This document shows positions 1-10,049 of a stretch of 64,000 nucleotides of DNA, in pieces. A program made the translations under genes and the position numbers. Source of the stretch: Tyto alba (taxonomy: Eukaryota > Chordata > Aves > Strigiformes > Tytonidae); NCBI RefSeq assembly GCF_018691265.1, contig NW_024881279.1:1269243-1333242 (forward strand), in the 5' to 3' direction. A model generated the notes under the pieces. The model saw nothing but the letters and a program-made list of their open reading frames with translations. It ran no database searches and was not told where the DNA came from. How positions within the stretch are numbered: the first letter of the stretch is position 1; the number at the start of each line of letters is the position of its first letter.

Positions 1-487
1 GGAACAAGACTGAGCTCGCCCTGTTGCTGAGGGAACAGGTAATCCGGGATCATTGGCACCTGAAAGTTGGTTTTAGCAGTCGGATAAGCTGGAGGTGGAT
101 ACTGGATGGGGGGTCCAGAGGGGTTGGGAAAGGACTGGGTCTGCGGTTCAGGGAAAATGTCAGAGGTGGCATTGGGAAAAGTTGGTGCAGCTGAATAAAT
201 TGGGCTATTCTCGCTGGCTTGGACAGAACAGCTCAGAGGGGGGCTCTGTGAGGAGGAGGATGGTGATGATGAAGAAGGTGTTGAGGCAGGAGGTGCATTA
301 GCCATGCCAACCAGCCCGCTGACGAGGCTGAAGAGGGGTTCTGGCCATAAGGTGTTGCTACTGTTGGGGGCCGGCTCTAGGGAGAAGCGCCCCGTGTAGG
401 TTATCGGTGGGAGCCGCGTCGTTTGGTTGGGATAGCTGGTTTCTGGCAAGGTTTTCTCGTTGTTCAGGGAGATCTCGGGAAAGGTGT
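1..487 (-). CDS. EGR1: EGR1 coding exon 2, 5' portion (runs off window)
   Basis: The exon starts at 487 after the acceptor AG at 488-489. Its first two bases complete codon 79 (GAC, Asp), giving DTFPEISLNNEK. About 161 further codons are open to the window edge with no frameshift. A low-complexity Ser/Pro segment (STPSSSSPSSSSQSPPLS) lies at 235-290. The exon should continue left through the repressor domain, zinc fingers and stop codon. Confidence 0.95.
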
Positions 488-1059
488 CTGAAAAGAGAGG
501 AACAGCGATTACTTACGGCAGCCACCGCAACTGCTGCCAGCGCTCCGCGAAGCCATCCCCACGCAGCGCAGCCCCGGATCCTCGCTTCTAGTTAATTAAT
601 AATTGAGCGTAAGATTGCAGCGCCGCTGGCAGGTTTCCAGCAGCAGCAGCAGGAGCAGGAGCAGGAGCTAGCCCGGAGCCGCTGACGCACACAGGAGAAT
701 CCCCCCCCCCCCGCGCAGCCGCCGGGACGGGAACGCCGCTGCAGCGCGGAGCCCCTGCAGGCGCCGCTGCCCCCGCGGCGGACCGGGACTCCCCCGCCCG
801 CCCAGGCGAGGCCAGCGCGCTTACCTGCCGCGAGGTGCTCGAAGTGCTGCTCCCCGGGCTCCCCGGCGGCGCCGAAGCCCGCGCTCTCAGGCGCCCCGGG
901 AGGGGCGAGGAACTGCGGGCCCCCGCCGCTAAGCAGCATCATCTCCTCCAGTTTGGGATAGTGAGTGTCCATGGCGGGGGGCGAGTGCGGGAAGGCGCCG
1001 AAGGGGTCGGAGACCTGCAGCGGGGGCAGGAGCTGCATCTCCGCTTTGGCCGCGGCCAT
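1..1059 (-). CDS. EGR1: EGR1, 5' part of gene (exons 1 and 2, truncated by window edge)
   Basis: EGR1 (Zif268, NGFI-A, Krox-24) is a nuclear immediate-early transcription factor that binds GC-rich sites through three C2H2 zinc fingers. The window holds two joined segments, 825-1059 and 1-487 (complement), encoding about the first 240 residues. Exon 1 begins MAAAKAEMQL and includes SDPFG, PKLEEMMLLS and EHLAA. Exon 2 continues with FPEISLNNEK, RLPPITYTGRFSLEPAPNS, a Ser/Pro stretch, SPIYSAAPTFP and VPMIPDYLFPQQQG, all hallmarks of the EGR1 activation region. The zinc fingers and C-terminus lie beyond the left edge. The Gly/Ser tract that separates the LEEMM and EHL blocks in human EGR1 is almost absent here. 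Upstream CArG boxes fit serum/ERK induction through SRF. The identification is secure; EGR2-4 do not share this N-terminus. Confidence 0.96.
488..824 (-). other. EGR1: EGR1 intron 1
   Basis: A 337-base intron with donor GTAAGCG and acceptor CTTTTCAG. It is GC-rich near the donor and contains a C-run (about 701-712) and an imperfect CAG/GAG-type triplet tract (about 640-668). I see no second gene in it. Confidence 0.9.
825..1059 (-). CDS. EGR1: EGR1 coding exon 1
   Basis: This exon has 235 coding bases: 78 codons plus the first base of codon 79. The start codon at 1057-1059 opens the conserved MAAAKAEMQL sequence. The context before the ATG is weak (C at -3) but +4 is G, and homology fixes the start. 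The exon ends CTCGCGGCAG followed by the donor GTAAGCG (plus strand 818-824). The frame stays open upstream through the whole GC-rich 5' region, so the long open frame reaching 1818 is not evidence for a longer protein. Confidence 0.96.
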
Positions 1060-1260
1060 GAGGGCGCCGGGCTCGGGCTCTGACGGGTGGTGGCGCTGCC
1101 GCCGCGGGCCCGGCGGACGGGCCGGCTGCGGCGAGGCGGCCGTCGCCTGCTGCGTGCCCCGCGCCGCGGTCGCCCCGGCGCTGCCCGCTGAAAGTGCTCG
1201 GCTCCCCGCCCGCCCGCCCGCCCGGGGCTCCCCCCGGCTCTGCCCGCTGGAAGCGCTCGG
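1060..1260 (-). promoter_or_regulatory. EGR1: EGR1 5' UTR and predicted start region
   Basis: With the TATA box at 1287-1293, transcription should begin about 25-30 bases downstream, near 1257-1262, giving a 5' UTR of roughly 200 bases. The stretch is extremely GC-rich. The start-site position is inferred from TATA spacing only. Confidence 0.55.
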
Positions 1261-1286
1261 CTCCCCGCCCGCCCCGGAGCCGCCTC

Positions 1287-1293
1287 TATATAT
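1287..1293 (-). promoter_or_regulatory. EGR1: EGR1 TATA box
   Basis: An alternating TA run in otherwise GC-rich DNA reads GATATATAG on the minus strand. It lies about 230 bases upstream of the start codon and just downstream of the proximal CArG boxes, the expected layout of a TATA-containing immediate-early promoter. Confidence 0.75.
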
Positions 1294-1325
1294 CGGGTCC
1301 GACCGGCCGCAGCCCGCCCCGGCCC

Positions 1326-1333
1326 TGACGTAC
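1326..1333 (-). promoter_or_regulatory. EGR1: CRE-like site in EGR1 proximal promoter
   Basis: TGACGTAC matches seven of eight bases of the palindromic CRE TGACGTCA if the final two-base order is treated as one mismatch region, with an intact TGACGT half-site. It lies between the TATA box and the first CArG box. A CREB/ATF role fits known cAMP and calcium induction of EGR1 but is inferred. Confidence 0.5.
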
Positions 1334-1337
1334 ATGG

Positions 1338-1347
1338 CCATATATGG
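1338..1347 (-). promoter_or_regulatory. EGR1: CArG box (SRE), proximal 1
   Basis: CCATATATGG is a perfect CC(A/T)6GG motif for serum response factor and is palindromic. It is about 45 bases upstream of the TATA box. Confidence 0.88.
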
Positions 1348-1359
1348 AAAGCAGGAAGC

Positions 1360-1369
1360 CCTTATTTGG
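1360..1369 (-). promoter_or_regulatory. EGR1: CArG box (SRE), proximal 2
   Basis: CCTTATTTGG is a perfect CArG box with its centre 22 bases from that of the proximal-1 box. A GGAAG Ets core at 1354-1358 abuts it, the arrangement used by SRF with ternary complex factors such as Elk-1. Confidence 0.88.
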
Positions 1370-1595
1370 ACGCGGGCTGGAGGACCCCGCCTGGCGTCAG
1401 CACCTGGCACCGGGGAAAGCCAGGCCGCGGGGGCCCCACCCGCCCCGGGCTGGGAGCCCCGCGCCCGTTGCGGGCCTGTCTCCCGCCACGGGTAGGGCCG
1501 CCGCAGCTCTGCCGCAGCGCCGCCGTCCCCGGGGCGCGGGGTCCCCGGCCCCCCTCCCGTCCCGGCCAGCCCGCCGGAAGCCCCCGACGCACTTT

Positions 1596-1605
1596 CCATA
1601 TTAGG
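1596..1605 (-). promoter_or_regulatory. EGR1: CArG box (SRE), distal 1
   Basis: CCATATTAGG is a perfect CArG box. An Ets-like CCGGAAG lies nearby at 1574-1580. It is the first of three closely spaced CArG motifs in the distal cluster. Confidence 0.88.
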
Positions 1606-1611
1606 AAACAA

Positions 1612-1621
1612 CCTTATAAGT
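1612..1621 (-). promoter_or_regulatory. EGR1: imperfect CArG box, distal 2
   Basis: CCTTATAAGT has the AT core but one mismatch in the terminal GG. It sits 16 bases (start to start) from distal box 1 and is followed by TTCCGG at 1627-1632, an Ets core. It may bind SRF more weakly. Confidence 0.6.
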
Positions 1622-1647
1622 CTCGGTTCCGGTGGAGACTTCCCGCT

Positions 1648-1657
1648 CCTTATATGG
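1648..1657 (-). promoter_or_regulatory. EGR1: CArG box (SRE), distal 3
   Basis: CCTTATATGG is a perfect CArG box. A TTCCGG Ets core lies three bases away at 1661-1666, typical of an SRF-TCF composite element. Confidence 0.88.
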
Positions 1658-2444
1658 AGATTCCGGCCCCGGGTAGAGGGGGGGGGGGGGGGGCGGCACG
1701 GGGAGCCCGTGCGCGAGAGCCAGGTTGCCGCCGGGCCGCGCGCCCGCCCCCGGGCCGCGGGAGCGCGCGGAGGCACTGGGCCACGGGCGCGCGGGGCTGC
1801 TGCCCGAGCGGGCGGCACGGGCAGCGCCCGGCAGACCCCAGGGCCGCCGCCGTTTCGCGGGCAGAGCTCCCAACCGCCCCCACCGCGGCAGCTCGGCTCG
1901 CACTACTGTCTTCCCCCCCCTTCCCCCCCCCACCCCCCCACGCGCGTCTCCGCGGAGGGGCCGCGCTCCCGCGGCTCACGGTCAGCGGCGCCCTCCATAG
2001 GGGGGGGAGTTTCCAGGCGCTGGCAGGGCGCCCCGGTGTGTGTGTGTGTGTGTTGGGGGGGGGGGCTGCCTACTCCCGGGAAAGGGGGAATCTCTGGGAC
2101 TCCGGCGGCCTGCCGGGAGCGCCCTGTTCCGCCCGCTCCCGCCGGGAGCGGAGGAGCCGCGCCAGACCGGAGCAGTCCCAGGCTCCGCGCGCCTCCTTCG
2201 CGCCGCGGAGAACGGGGGCACTGCTAAAAATCAGAGCCCCGGGTACCGCACGGCCCCGGCCGCCCTTGACTTCGGCGCGACGGAAAGTGACAGCGGTCGG
2301 GGACTCTGCTCGCCCGTCCTTAAGGTCGTCCCTTGACACAACCGCAGGTCCTTCCTGCCCGCCCTCCCCGCAGACTTGGGCCGCTCCCGGCTCCGCACGG
2401 AGGGGGCCGAGAGCCCCGGCGCCCCGCACGGAACCGCGGGAAAA

Positions 2445-2630
2445 CACTTCCCGCGCCAGAGGGAGCCTCCAGCGCTATAAATAGGCGCTCGACGCGGCCG
2501 CCGCCCCGCCCCGCCCCGCCCCGCCCCGCCCGGGCGGCCCCGCTGCCCGCGCGCCGCGGCGCGGGGCTCCCCTGGCGCGGATCCAGGCGGCCCTGGCGAC
2601 GCAGTGCGGCCGCAGTGCGCGTGCGCCGCC
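2445..2630 (-). promoter_or_regulatory. possible upstream promoter (NRF1, GC boxes, TATA/MEF2)
   Basis: Read on the minus strand, the order is an NRF1-type motif (TGCGCGTGCGC, 2616-2626), an array of overlapping GC boxes (2502-2531), then CTATTTATAG (2475-2484). The last matches both a TATA box and the MEF2 consensus CTA(A/T)4TAG. This spacing resembles a complete core promoter about 1.2 kb upstream of the EGR1 TATA box. It could instead be an enhancer or fire in the opposite direction; no transcript can be seen. Confidence 0.4.
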
Positions 2631-3339
2631 GCCGCCGCCGCCGCTGCCGCGGCGAGGGCTTCCCCGCAGTGCGCGGGGCTCCGTGGGCGGCACCGGCGGG
2701 AGCGGCAACCCGCAGGGCGCGCAGCGGGGCCGGCCTGTCGCCCACGCTGGTGGGGGCGCCCTCCGCAGGCCGTGCCGGCGGCTTCGTCGGGGACCCGGCG
2801 ACTCCGTGCTCCGGCGGGCCCGATCCTGTCGAGCCGGGCCCGCAGCCCCGCGGCGCGCCCCTGCTCGGCGGCGGCGCGGAGTTCCCCCCCCCCCCCCCCC
2901 CCCCCCCCGCAGTTCCAGCTCGCCGCCGCGGCTCCGCGCTCTGCCGCGGACGGCGCTCCCTTCGCCGCAGAGGTGGAGGAGAACGGCAGGAGGTTTCGCG
3001 GCCGTTCACGGCGTGATCTCTTGGCCCCGGAGCCGCTCGCGTGCGCTCGCTCCGGGCATCGCCCGTGTCCGGGCGGGGCCACGCATCCCTGCCCGCAGCC
3101 TCCACGCCACGCGGCCGGCCGCGGGGCTGGCATTTCCCCGCGGAAATCCTGGTGCGGAGCTGGGCCGCGCACCGCGGGTGCCAGACAGTCCTCTTTTTGC
3201 GTGGGAACGCCGCTGTATAAATCACAGTACTAGGCTCTGCTGGCTTTGTCATCTACATTCAAGTTGCAAGCAGCGGCAGGACTCTGCCCTCTTTTATACA
3301 AGATTTAAACCTGTCATGTGTACTGTTTTAACTAAGTTG

Positions 3340-3349
3340 CTATATTTAG
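3340..3349. promoter_or_regulatory. MEF2-type motif upstream of EGR1
   Basis: CTATATTTAG fits the MEF2 consensus CTA(A/T)4TAG exactly. It lies just outside the CpG island, about 2.3 kb upstream of the EGR1 start codon. One short motif in AT-rich DNA may be chance. Confidence 0.3.
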
Positions 3350-6300
3350 GGCCGCGTCTTGTCAATAATGCTCTGCAGTGCCGCCCGCACTGATGCATTT
3401 CCACCCTAAAATCAGTTACGGGTTGCAGCCACACAGTACCTCTGGGAAAAATGTAGAAAGCTCCCCCTTATCTGCAGCCTGTCTTACTCAATGGCAGCTA
3501 ATATGCATCTGTTCTTTGGTACTTTTTAAGGAGAGAAATCATACTGTTTTTCAAATGCCAGTGCACTAGGCCAAAGCTCTGATTTGAAAATGTGATTTGG
3601 TGCTTTTCCTTCTTTAACAAATTCAAATATCTGCCAAAGGTTTTGAGAAGTCCCATACATAATTATTACAGCTAGTCTCTGATTTCCACCAGCCTGTCAC
3701 AGTTTGGAGCTTTGTGAGAAAGGGCAGAGTAGCAGAACTTGGCTTTTTCTATAAACACTGTAGTTTGTTTTGGCTCCTGAGCATCTTACTGACATTATAG
3801 AAGCCGTTGCAGGCTCCTTTCCCTCTTTTCTTTGTTCTCTTCCCTTTCAAGACCAGAAGGAACTTTATTTCAACTAGTGTCTGATTCCTAGAGAATTTCA
3901 CTCATACACCTTGCATATGCTAGGCCCAATATTCCTTTTTAACAGAAGCACTTTTTTTTTTTTTCTTTTTCAAAATATGCAATCACAGAAAGACAGAAAA
4001 TCTATTGCTTGCTCTCTTTTCAGCTAGCTTATTATTTATCACTGTAATTCTAATTTAACAATTCATATGAGAGAAAGGAAGAGACCTGCTTCGGAGTCGC
4101 AGAGCTGTGTAACTATCTTGAGCTGCACTGTTCTGCAAAACGTCCTCCACCATTCCACTGAGGCTTCCTGGCTTCAGTGAAGTACTGGAGGGGCAGCAGA
4201 TAACTTACAACCTGGACATTGATCTTGGAAATTGCCTGTTGTCATTCACACACAGGGACAGGCGATGTCTGATAATTTTCCAAACTCATGTTCTCCGTTC
4301 CATTTTCTTTTTCTGAACACAACATTAGGTCTGTAGGAACTACATTAAAAGAGTTAGATTTTTACTTCTGAAAAACCATACCTGTTTAGTTCAGCCAGAC
4401 AGCCATTTGTTAGACTGAGGGATGTTGTGGTCAGACTGGAAGTTGTGAATGAAAGCTTTTGTACTAAGTGGAGCCTCTAGGTATTAGAATAAGATAGTAT
4501 CTATTTTTTTGTTTTGTAGGTAGCATAATTTGAATGTCCACAAAAATTGCTAATATAGATCAGTATTTTAAAAATATTACCTTTCCAAAATGGCAGTACT
4601 TTATTAAATTTGTAACAGTTCACTTCATGCTCCTAGTGAAAGCACAGAAGTGTAAGATTTTGCCACTGGATCAGTCACAATTTTACTTGAAAGTTTGATA
4701 ATTTTGGTTGTGACTGTCTAACAAATAAACACGTGTGATACTCGGGGTCTCCTTGAAAGTCCATCGTCATCAGATGTACTTGTCTCTCAATACATCTCAG
4801 TGAGAGGACTGCTATTCCAAGGACACAGAGTGAAGAATGCTATGGGGTAAGGGAAAGAGAAGAGAGGATGTATTATTAAGCTCCATGAATAAACCACCCA
4901 TCTCAAGTCACTGGAAAATGCCAGTCTCTGCTTCAAGTTTACAGAACAGTTTTCAATTTGATGTTCTAATACCAGTGTTCTTTTATATTTTCTGATTCAT
5001 AGATAATTTGTGTCAGCAATATTTACTTTCTGCACTTAAACAAGGAATTACTGATAATATAGTTACATGAATACTTCTGTGGCATCAGCGAATTTGACAG
5101 ATTAAAATTCCCCCGTTAATAACAGAATTTATTGAAAGGCTCACACTTTTTTTCTACACACTTGTTCAAACACTCTTCTCTCTTCTGCTTTGGAATGTAC
5201 CATATCAGCATATGCATTAGCCAATTGTTTTAAGATTCTTGCATGCAAGTTACCTGTGACAGTTTGCTTAAAAATACCTATTCATAATAGCTGTTTCCTA
5301 TCATCTTTCCTACCTAATAGTCTAGAAAGCACTACATCATGCTTTGTGAAACAACTTCAACCTGTTTCTATGCAAAATCATGGCAAACATATTCATGGGG
5401 CTTTTATGCCTTTTCTGCATTGTATTAATAATTTATTAGCTTCAGCTAGTGAAGGACCCATACCATGATCAGGATGTCTTTCGCATTTGTGTGTTTAAAT
5501 GTGCCTTCCTAAGTCACTCTCCAATCATGGAATTTGTCTAGTTGTAACTTTTTTCTTTTAATGGAAATGTGTTGGAAGGCTTTTTTTTTTGTTGTTTACT
5601 TCTTTTTATTGTTATCCTTAATATTGATTTAATTTTATTTCGTAAGTGGGATGAGCTTCTATCCACAGTAGTCCTTTTATATCGTTGATTAATTTCTGCC
5701 ATCAGGTAACCATTTTTTGAAATAACTTTTCATTTTCATTCACTTTGTCTAAACTTTGCCATCCCCTTAAATTTTACAAACTATTTTCTTCAGTGCCAGG
5801 AAACTATTGCTGTGTTTTGAGGCTTCAGACATATTGCCGAATATATCTGATTTCTGCTTGCTCATACCAACTGTAATCAGGTCATGATCCTTAAGTAACC
5901 ATGGAAGTCCAGCTCCTGTAGGTAAATTACTCGACTCCCCTAGGCACAACAAGGCCATTTACCTATGAAGTACATTATATTTTATCTTAAAAACAAACAA
6001 ACAAAAGCCGGTTACACCTTTAAATTTTAGTAGCAGTACTGGCAGCATCAGACCTCCTGAACTGGGCCCAGTGATAATACCAGATGCGGACTTAACGAAG
6101 AGACCAAATGAGCTGTGACCTTTCCGTTTACAAGTGCTACCTCAAGCGAAATGCCCATTGCAATATGATGCATAGCACCTACGTGACTGCACAGCCCCAT
6201 GTTCAGATCAGAGCTGTACCTGTCCACGATTACACAAATTTCCATTCACTACAGGTATGAGATTAAAGAATCATTTATTCCTTTTTGTTTGTTTGACATA

Positions 6301-7939
6301 GTTGCCTGTAGTAGATCTTGCGTACTGTTGTTACCTTGCCCTAGTCTTTACCATGTACCACACTAATCCACAGGTATTCAGGATCGCTCACATCAGTTAC
6401 CAGTCATGCTACAACAAGTAGCCAGTAGTGTTTATTGTCTCTGATAGGCTGAACACTTTAGGATCCAGCTCTTGTATCTGTATTGCTCTTCCTGAATGAG
6501 CGGTACTTGTGAGCTTAGCATTCTTAAGATACAGGAAGAACACTTCCATTAAAAGCGGTATACAGAACTGAAATTAGGAAGAAAATTACAGTTCAGTAGA
6601 TAGCTGTGCTTAGTCAGTTCTATTATTAAGGAATTTCAATGTTGATTCATCTTGTGCCTAACTGAGTGGAAAAAAAGAAAAACCAAAACTAACTTGTTTA
6701 TTCTACTTGAAGGTGAACAGTGTGTGGGGGCACATGATTTGGGTTTATCTGGCTGAAAATTAGACATCTTGGGCAAGTCAGTATTTGAGGTTCTCACTTT
6801 TGTCAACAGAGCAAGGCAGGGCCTACAGAAGCCAATTCATCCTACCTATCTCATTTATATACCTGACCTGAATAAGCTGGATCGCTCCCTATAGATGTGT
6901 CTCACAGATGACTACAGAAAGGTTCTGCATAATTTTTTCTGCATCCATATGTAACCTTTCTGATGGTTAAAAACTAGCTGAGATGAATCCTGGGTTTTGT
7001 TTCGCTTGCTTTTCTTCATAGAAGCTGATACAAACTATTTGATATACATCTCCAGTGTAACTTTCAGTGTTCATTTTTTTTGTTGTTGGAGTGTTTTTTT
7101 TCATTCAAACTAGTTTGTTGTGGTTTTGTGCTAGTAAAAACATAATGGTACCTTTACAAAATATGTTTCCACACAACTACAGCTTTGTCTCTCACTTATT
7201 TTTCATAACTGCTGCTTTCATGACTCCAGTTTACTTCCAGGTCTTGCCAACATGTACTGTGACTAAAAGTAAAGTGATGACTATTACTGTTGGCACTGGA
7301 TGTAACAGAGTTCAACTCTGAATGCAAGAAGTTAGCCAACTTTCCTATCTTTGTAAATTGTCGGGTTTTCTAATATAAATTTTGGTTTAATTCGATACAC
7401 TTTTCACTTTATCCACAAACATAAATTTCCATGCCCATTGACTTTTGGCAAATTTCAGTAATTTTCTTTCAGAGATGTTGGTTTTGCCCAGATATGTAAT
7501 AGTAAGAGCAGCAATCATAATTTCTCTAGGTCTCTCACTAGTTGTTCAAATACACATACTTTTAATTGTCTTTATCCCAAACCTGTAATTACCCCATTCT
7601 GTTCCCTCTATTTTCCCTGGGTACTGTTTTTAATATTCCAGACTGTAAAAGAAGTATGCATAGAAACCCCTTTAAAAGGTTCTATTATTCTCTAATTTTA
7701 TCATTCTCTATTTATTATGTTGTATTATTCTACAAGCCTGAAGAGTTAGAAACAAGAGGGGGTAGTCCAGCTTTTTAAAGAAATGCTGTAGAGTTGTTTC
7801 TTCCCTCTGGCACCCCTTGCCCCTGCCAAGCCATCCAATTTAAAAAGTTGTGATATTTTTATGTATTGTACTGTAGGACATTCTACAGCTATTTGAAACT
7901 TAGCTATCATTAATTCTGCTTTCTGTGCAGTAACGTTCA
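3350..7939. other. AT-rich intergenic DNA, no gene recognised
   Basis: Open frames are short (under 100 codons), lack family resemblance and have no convincing splice-site pattern. Short T-runs occur near 3952-3964 and 5581-5590. No mobile element was recognised. Confidence 0.6.
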
Positions 7940-8350
7940 TTACAATAAAAGTCCATGGCTTTTAGATGGGGCACAGAGGGAATGGATACAAACGCACTCA
8001 CAATTTAAAATGAAAAAATACTTAAATTTAAGCAGCTTTTTCAGTCCTACGAGGAGCGAGAAACAGATTTTTATCTGGAGTTCTTGTATGCATGGCTTTG
8101 CTCTAATAACTGAGATTGACGCTCCCATGTCTGCTGCAAAATTCTTAATCCGTTCCAGTACGTAACTCCATTCTGTAAAAAAGGCCTGAAGCGCCTTACG
8201 CACATCGTTTGTAGTGGTATTGTCTAACCACAAGAGGGAACTCTTCCCTGTGATTACTTCAGCAGCTGGGCGCGGTCTACAAAAATCAAATAGCGCATGG
8301 GTTGTGTTAGAATCAGGTTGCTTGTTGTTTTTTTTTTCTTCGTCTCAGAC
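7940..8350 (-). other. unassigned open frame in a CpG-enriched patch
   Basis: On the minus strand a frame stays open from just after a TGA near 8350 to a TAA at 7940-7942, about 135 codons. The middle part (residues such as WLDNTTTNDVRKALQAFF and VLERIKNFAADMGASI) looks more protein-like than neighbouring frames. A splice-acceptor-like TTTTTGTAG lies around 8275-8290. I do not recognise a family, no ATG begins the protein-like part, and the 3' end turns low in complexity. It could be an exon of an unannotated gene, a decayed retrocopy, or non-coding conserved DNA. Confidence 0.2.
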
Positions 8351-8370
8351 ATTATAGATGAGCAGAAAGG

Positions 8371-8378
8371 TGACGTCA
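8371..8378. promoter_or_regulatory. perfect CRE palindrome
   Basis: TGACGTCA, embedded in GTGACGTCAC, is the full CREB/ATF consensus. It sits in a locally CpG-rich patch (about 8040-8470) within otherwise CpG-poor DNA, about 7 kb upstream of EGR1. It may belong to a distal activity-dependent enhancer or a small promoter; the target is inferred. Confidence 0.45.
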
Positions 8379-8479
8379 CCGATTTTCCTCAGCAATCTAA
8401 GGCGGCTGAGGGTTTGCCACTCAGGCTTTCATGCTCTGATTTAAACAAATTCTTTAAAAACAGTTCATTTGGGATGCGT

Positions 8480-9660
8480 GACTGAATAGACTTCAGAAGC
8501 CTGTAAAGGTTGTGCCATAGCAAAAAAGAGTTGCTATACATTACTTGAAGTATTCAAACATTTCCCCTAGGGCCTAAGAGTACCGCTGCTCTGGTGAACT
8601 CTCATCTTCAGTTTAGATAATTTGGCTGCAGCTGCTAAGAGACAATGCTTACCTTGGTTCATTGTTAGCCCTGTGACAAAGGGTATTGGGTCTCCTATGG
8701 TATTAGCACGAGTAAGACGAATCACCATATATAAGGCTGTCCTCTATTGTCCCTATAGAATTATTATATGAGAAGTATTAGAAAGGTAGAGGAAAGTAGT
8801 GGAAGAAAGGCAAAGCAGATAACAACCGTGAGCATTCAATAGGTGTTATCAATGAACAAAGACAACAGATGCCTCTACCAGTGCTGGGATCTCACTGCTG
8901 CTGTGACACAATCACGCATTTTCCTCCTTCAGTAGTAATAATTTCACATGTTCGCATTCTTCCTCAGGACAAAAGTCACTGATGCCATCTACTGTATGTG
9001 TACGTATCTTTAGAGATGAAGAGTTGTTTAAGATGACAGGTAGACTCAGTGTAATAAAGCTAAGGAAGGCTTCTGACATTAGATTAACATTTCATTTTGG
9101 GGATTAAAAAAACCCCAAGGAAATATAAATTATAAGCAGATATTGTTTTGCCAAAGAAGACTGAGGCATAGCAAGACTATCAACATCTGTACCATAGCAC
9201 CCTGGATAAACATATATGTGGAATCATAATTCACCTGAAAGAAATGACCATAGGGCTTTTATTACTCAGTAGGACTATAAACAGTTTTCAGAGACATTAC
9301 AGTTACTCTCTGAATGAATCCTGACTCTGTAGTTTGACTTACTGAGGAAAAAACAATAAAGTAAAAAAGAAAAAAAAGCAAAACCCAACATCAATTTCAA
9401 AGCCAGATTGGACAGACTGTTATGCTTCTGTAATCAGATCCTGTGTGTATCAGTGGCCAGAGACCTTTATCCAGGATTTACATAAGAAATGTAAACTTTA
9501 TACATTAGTATGAGCTGCACTATAAAGATTAACTGAATGCAACGTAAGGGATGTAAAAAACCCACTGGACATATTCTTTGGAAGCAAAGGAACAAGAAAA
9601 TAAGCCAAAGCATTGGTGCCTTTTCCTGAGATTTGTTGTCTGCATCAGGATATCAGCTAG
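8480..9660. other. intergenic DNA, nothing recognised
   Basis: AT-rich sequence with no gene-like frame or repeat I can name. A 12-base unit (GGATATCAGCTA) is repeated twice at about 9648-9672, immediately before the CR1 fragment. Confidence 0.5.
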
Positions 9661-9669
9661 GATATCAGC

Positions 9670-9895
9670 TAGGTCACCCCTCATCCTATCCCTGCACTCC
9701 CTGATAAAGAGTCCCTCTCCATCTTTCCTTTAGCCCCCTTTAAGCACTGGAAGGCCACTATAAGGTCTCCCCAGGGCCTTCTCTTCTCTAGGCTGAACAA
9801 CCCCAACTCTGTCAGCCTGGCCTCATAAGGAAGGTGCTCTAGCCCCCTCATCATCTTCATGGCCTCCTCTGGACACTCTCGAGCATTTTCTGTAA
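9670..9895 (-). mobile_element. CR1 LINE fragment (3' region), minus strand
   Basis: The reverse complement encodes the CR1-typical stretch [38 protein letters not shown] across frames. The plus strand shows the familiar motifs for 'feature of the CR1 tail': CTTCTCTTCTCTAGGCTGAACAA and CATCTTCATGGCCTCCTCTGG-like text. It is 5'-truncated and lies head-to-head with the next CR1 copy. Confidence 0.85.
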
Positions 9896-10049
9896 GAAAA
9901 GAGTGAACACTAGCACAGTGAAGCAAGGTGCAAGGGGCCTACCAGGATTATTCTGGAGAACAAAGAGAGCAAAGGGTTTCTGGCAGCAGTGTAACCTCAT
10001 CCACACTGGTGTTGGCCACAATCACGGGCACAAGGAGTCCCTTTTACTC

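Larger units (their letters stand above)
590..3230. promoter_or_regulatory. EGR1: CpG island over EGR1 5' end
   Basis: About 2.6 kb is dense in CpG and G+C, covering EGR1 intron 1, exon 1 and roughly 2.1 kb upstream, then falling abruptly to AT-rich sequence after about 3230. It contains homopolymers: G16 at 1678-1693, a TG tract followed by a G-run at 2037-2065, a CCG triplet run near 2625-2650 and a C-run at about 2884-2908. Long open frames on both strands here reflect the scarcity of AT-rich stop codons, not genes. Confidence 0.85.

Noticed and set aside
592..1818. A 408-codon minus-strand open frame overlapping EGR1
   Set aside because: Only 825-1059 is EGR1 exon 1. The rest is GC-rich promoter, 5' UTR and intron in which stop codons are rare. 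A splice donor ends the real exon at 825.
1991..2001. CCTCCATAGG as a further CArG box
   Set aside because: A C inside the AT core breaks the consensus, and the flanks are a G-run.
1366..3393. Several long open frames (up to 372 codons) on both strands upstream of EGR1
   Set aside because: They overlap one another in many frames, are rich in Arg/Pro/Ala/Gly from GC bias, and resemble no family.
8726..8737. CCATATATAAGG as an SRE
   Set aside because: The AT core is eight bases rather than six, so it is not a CArG box.
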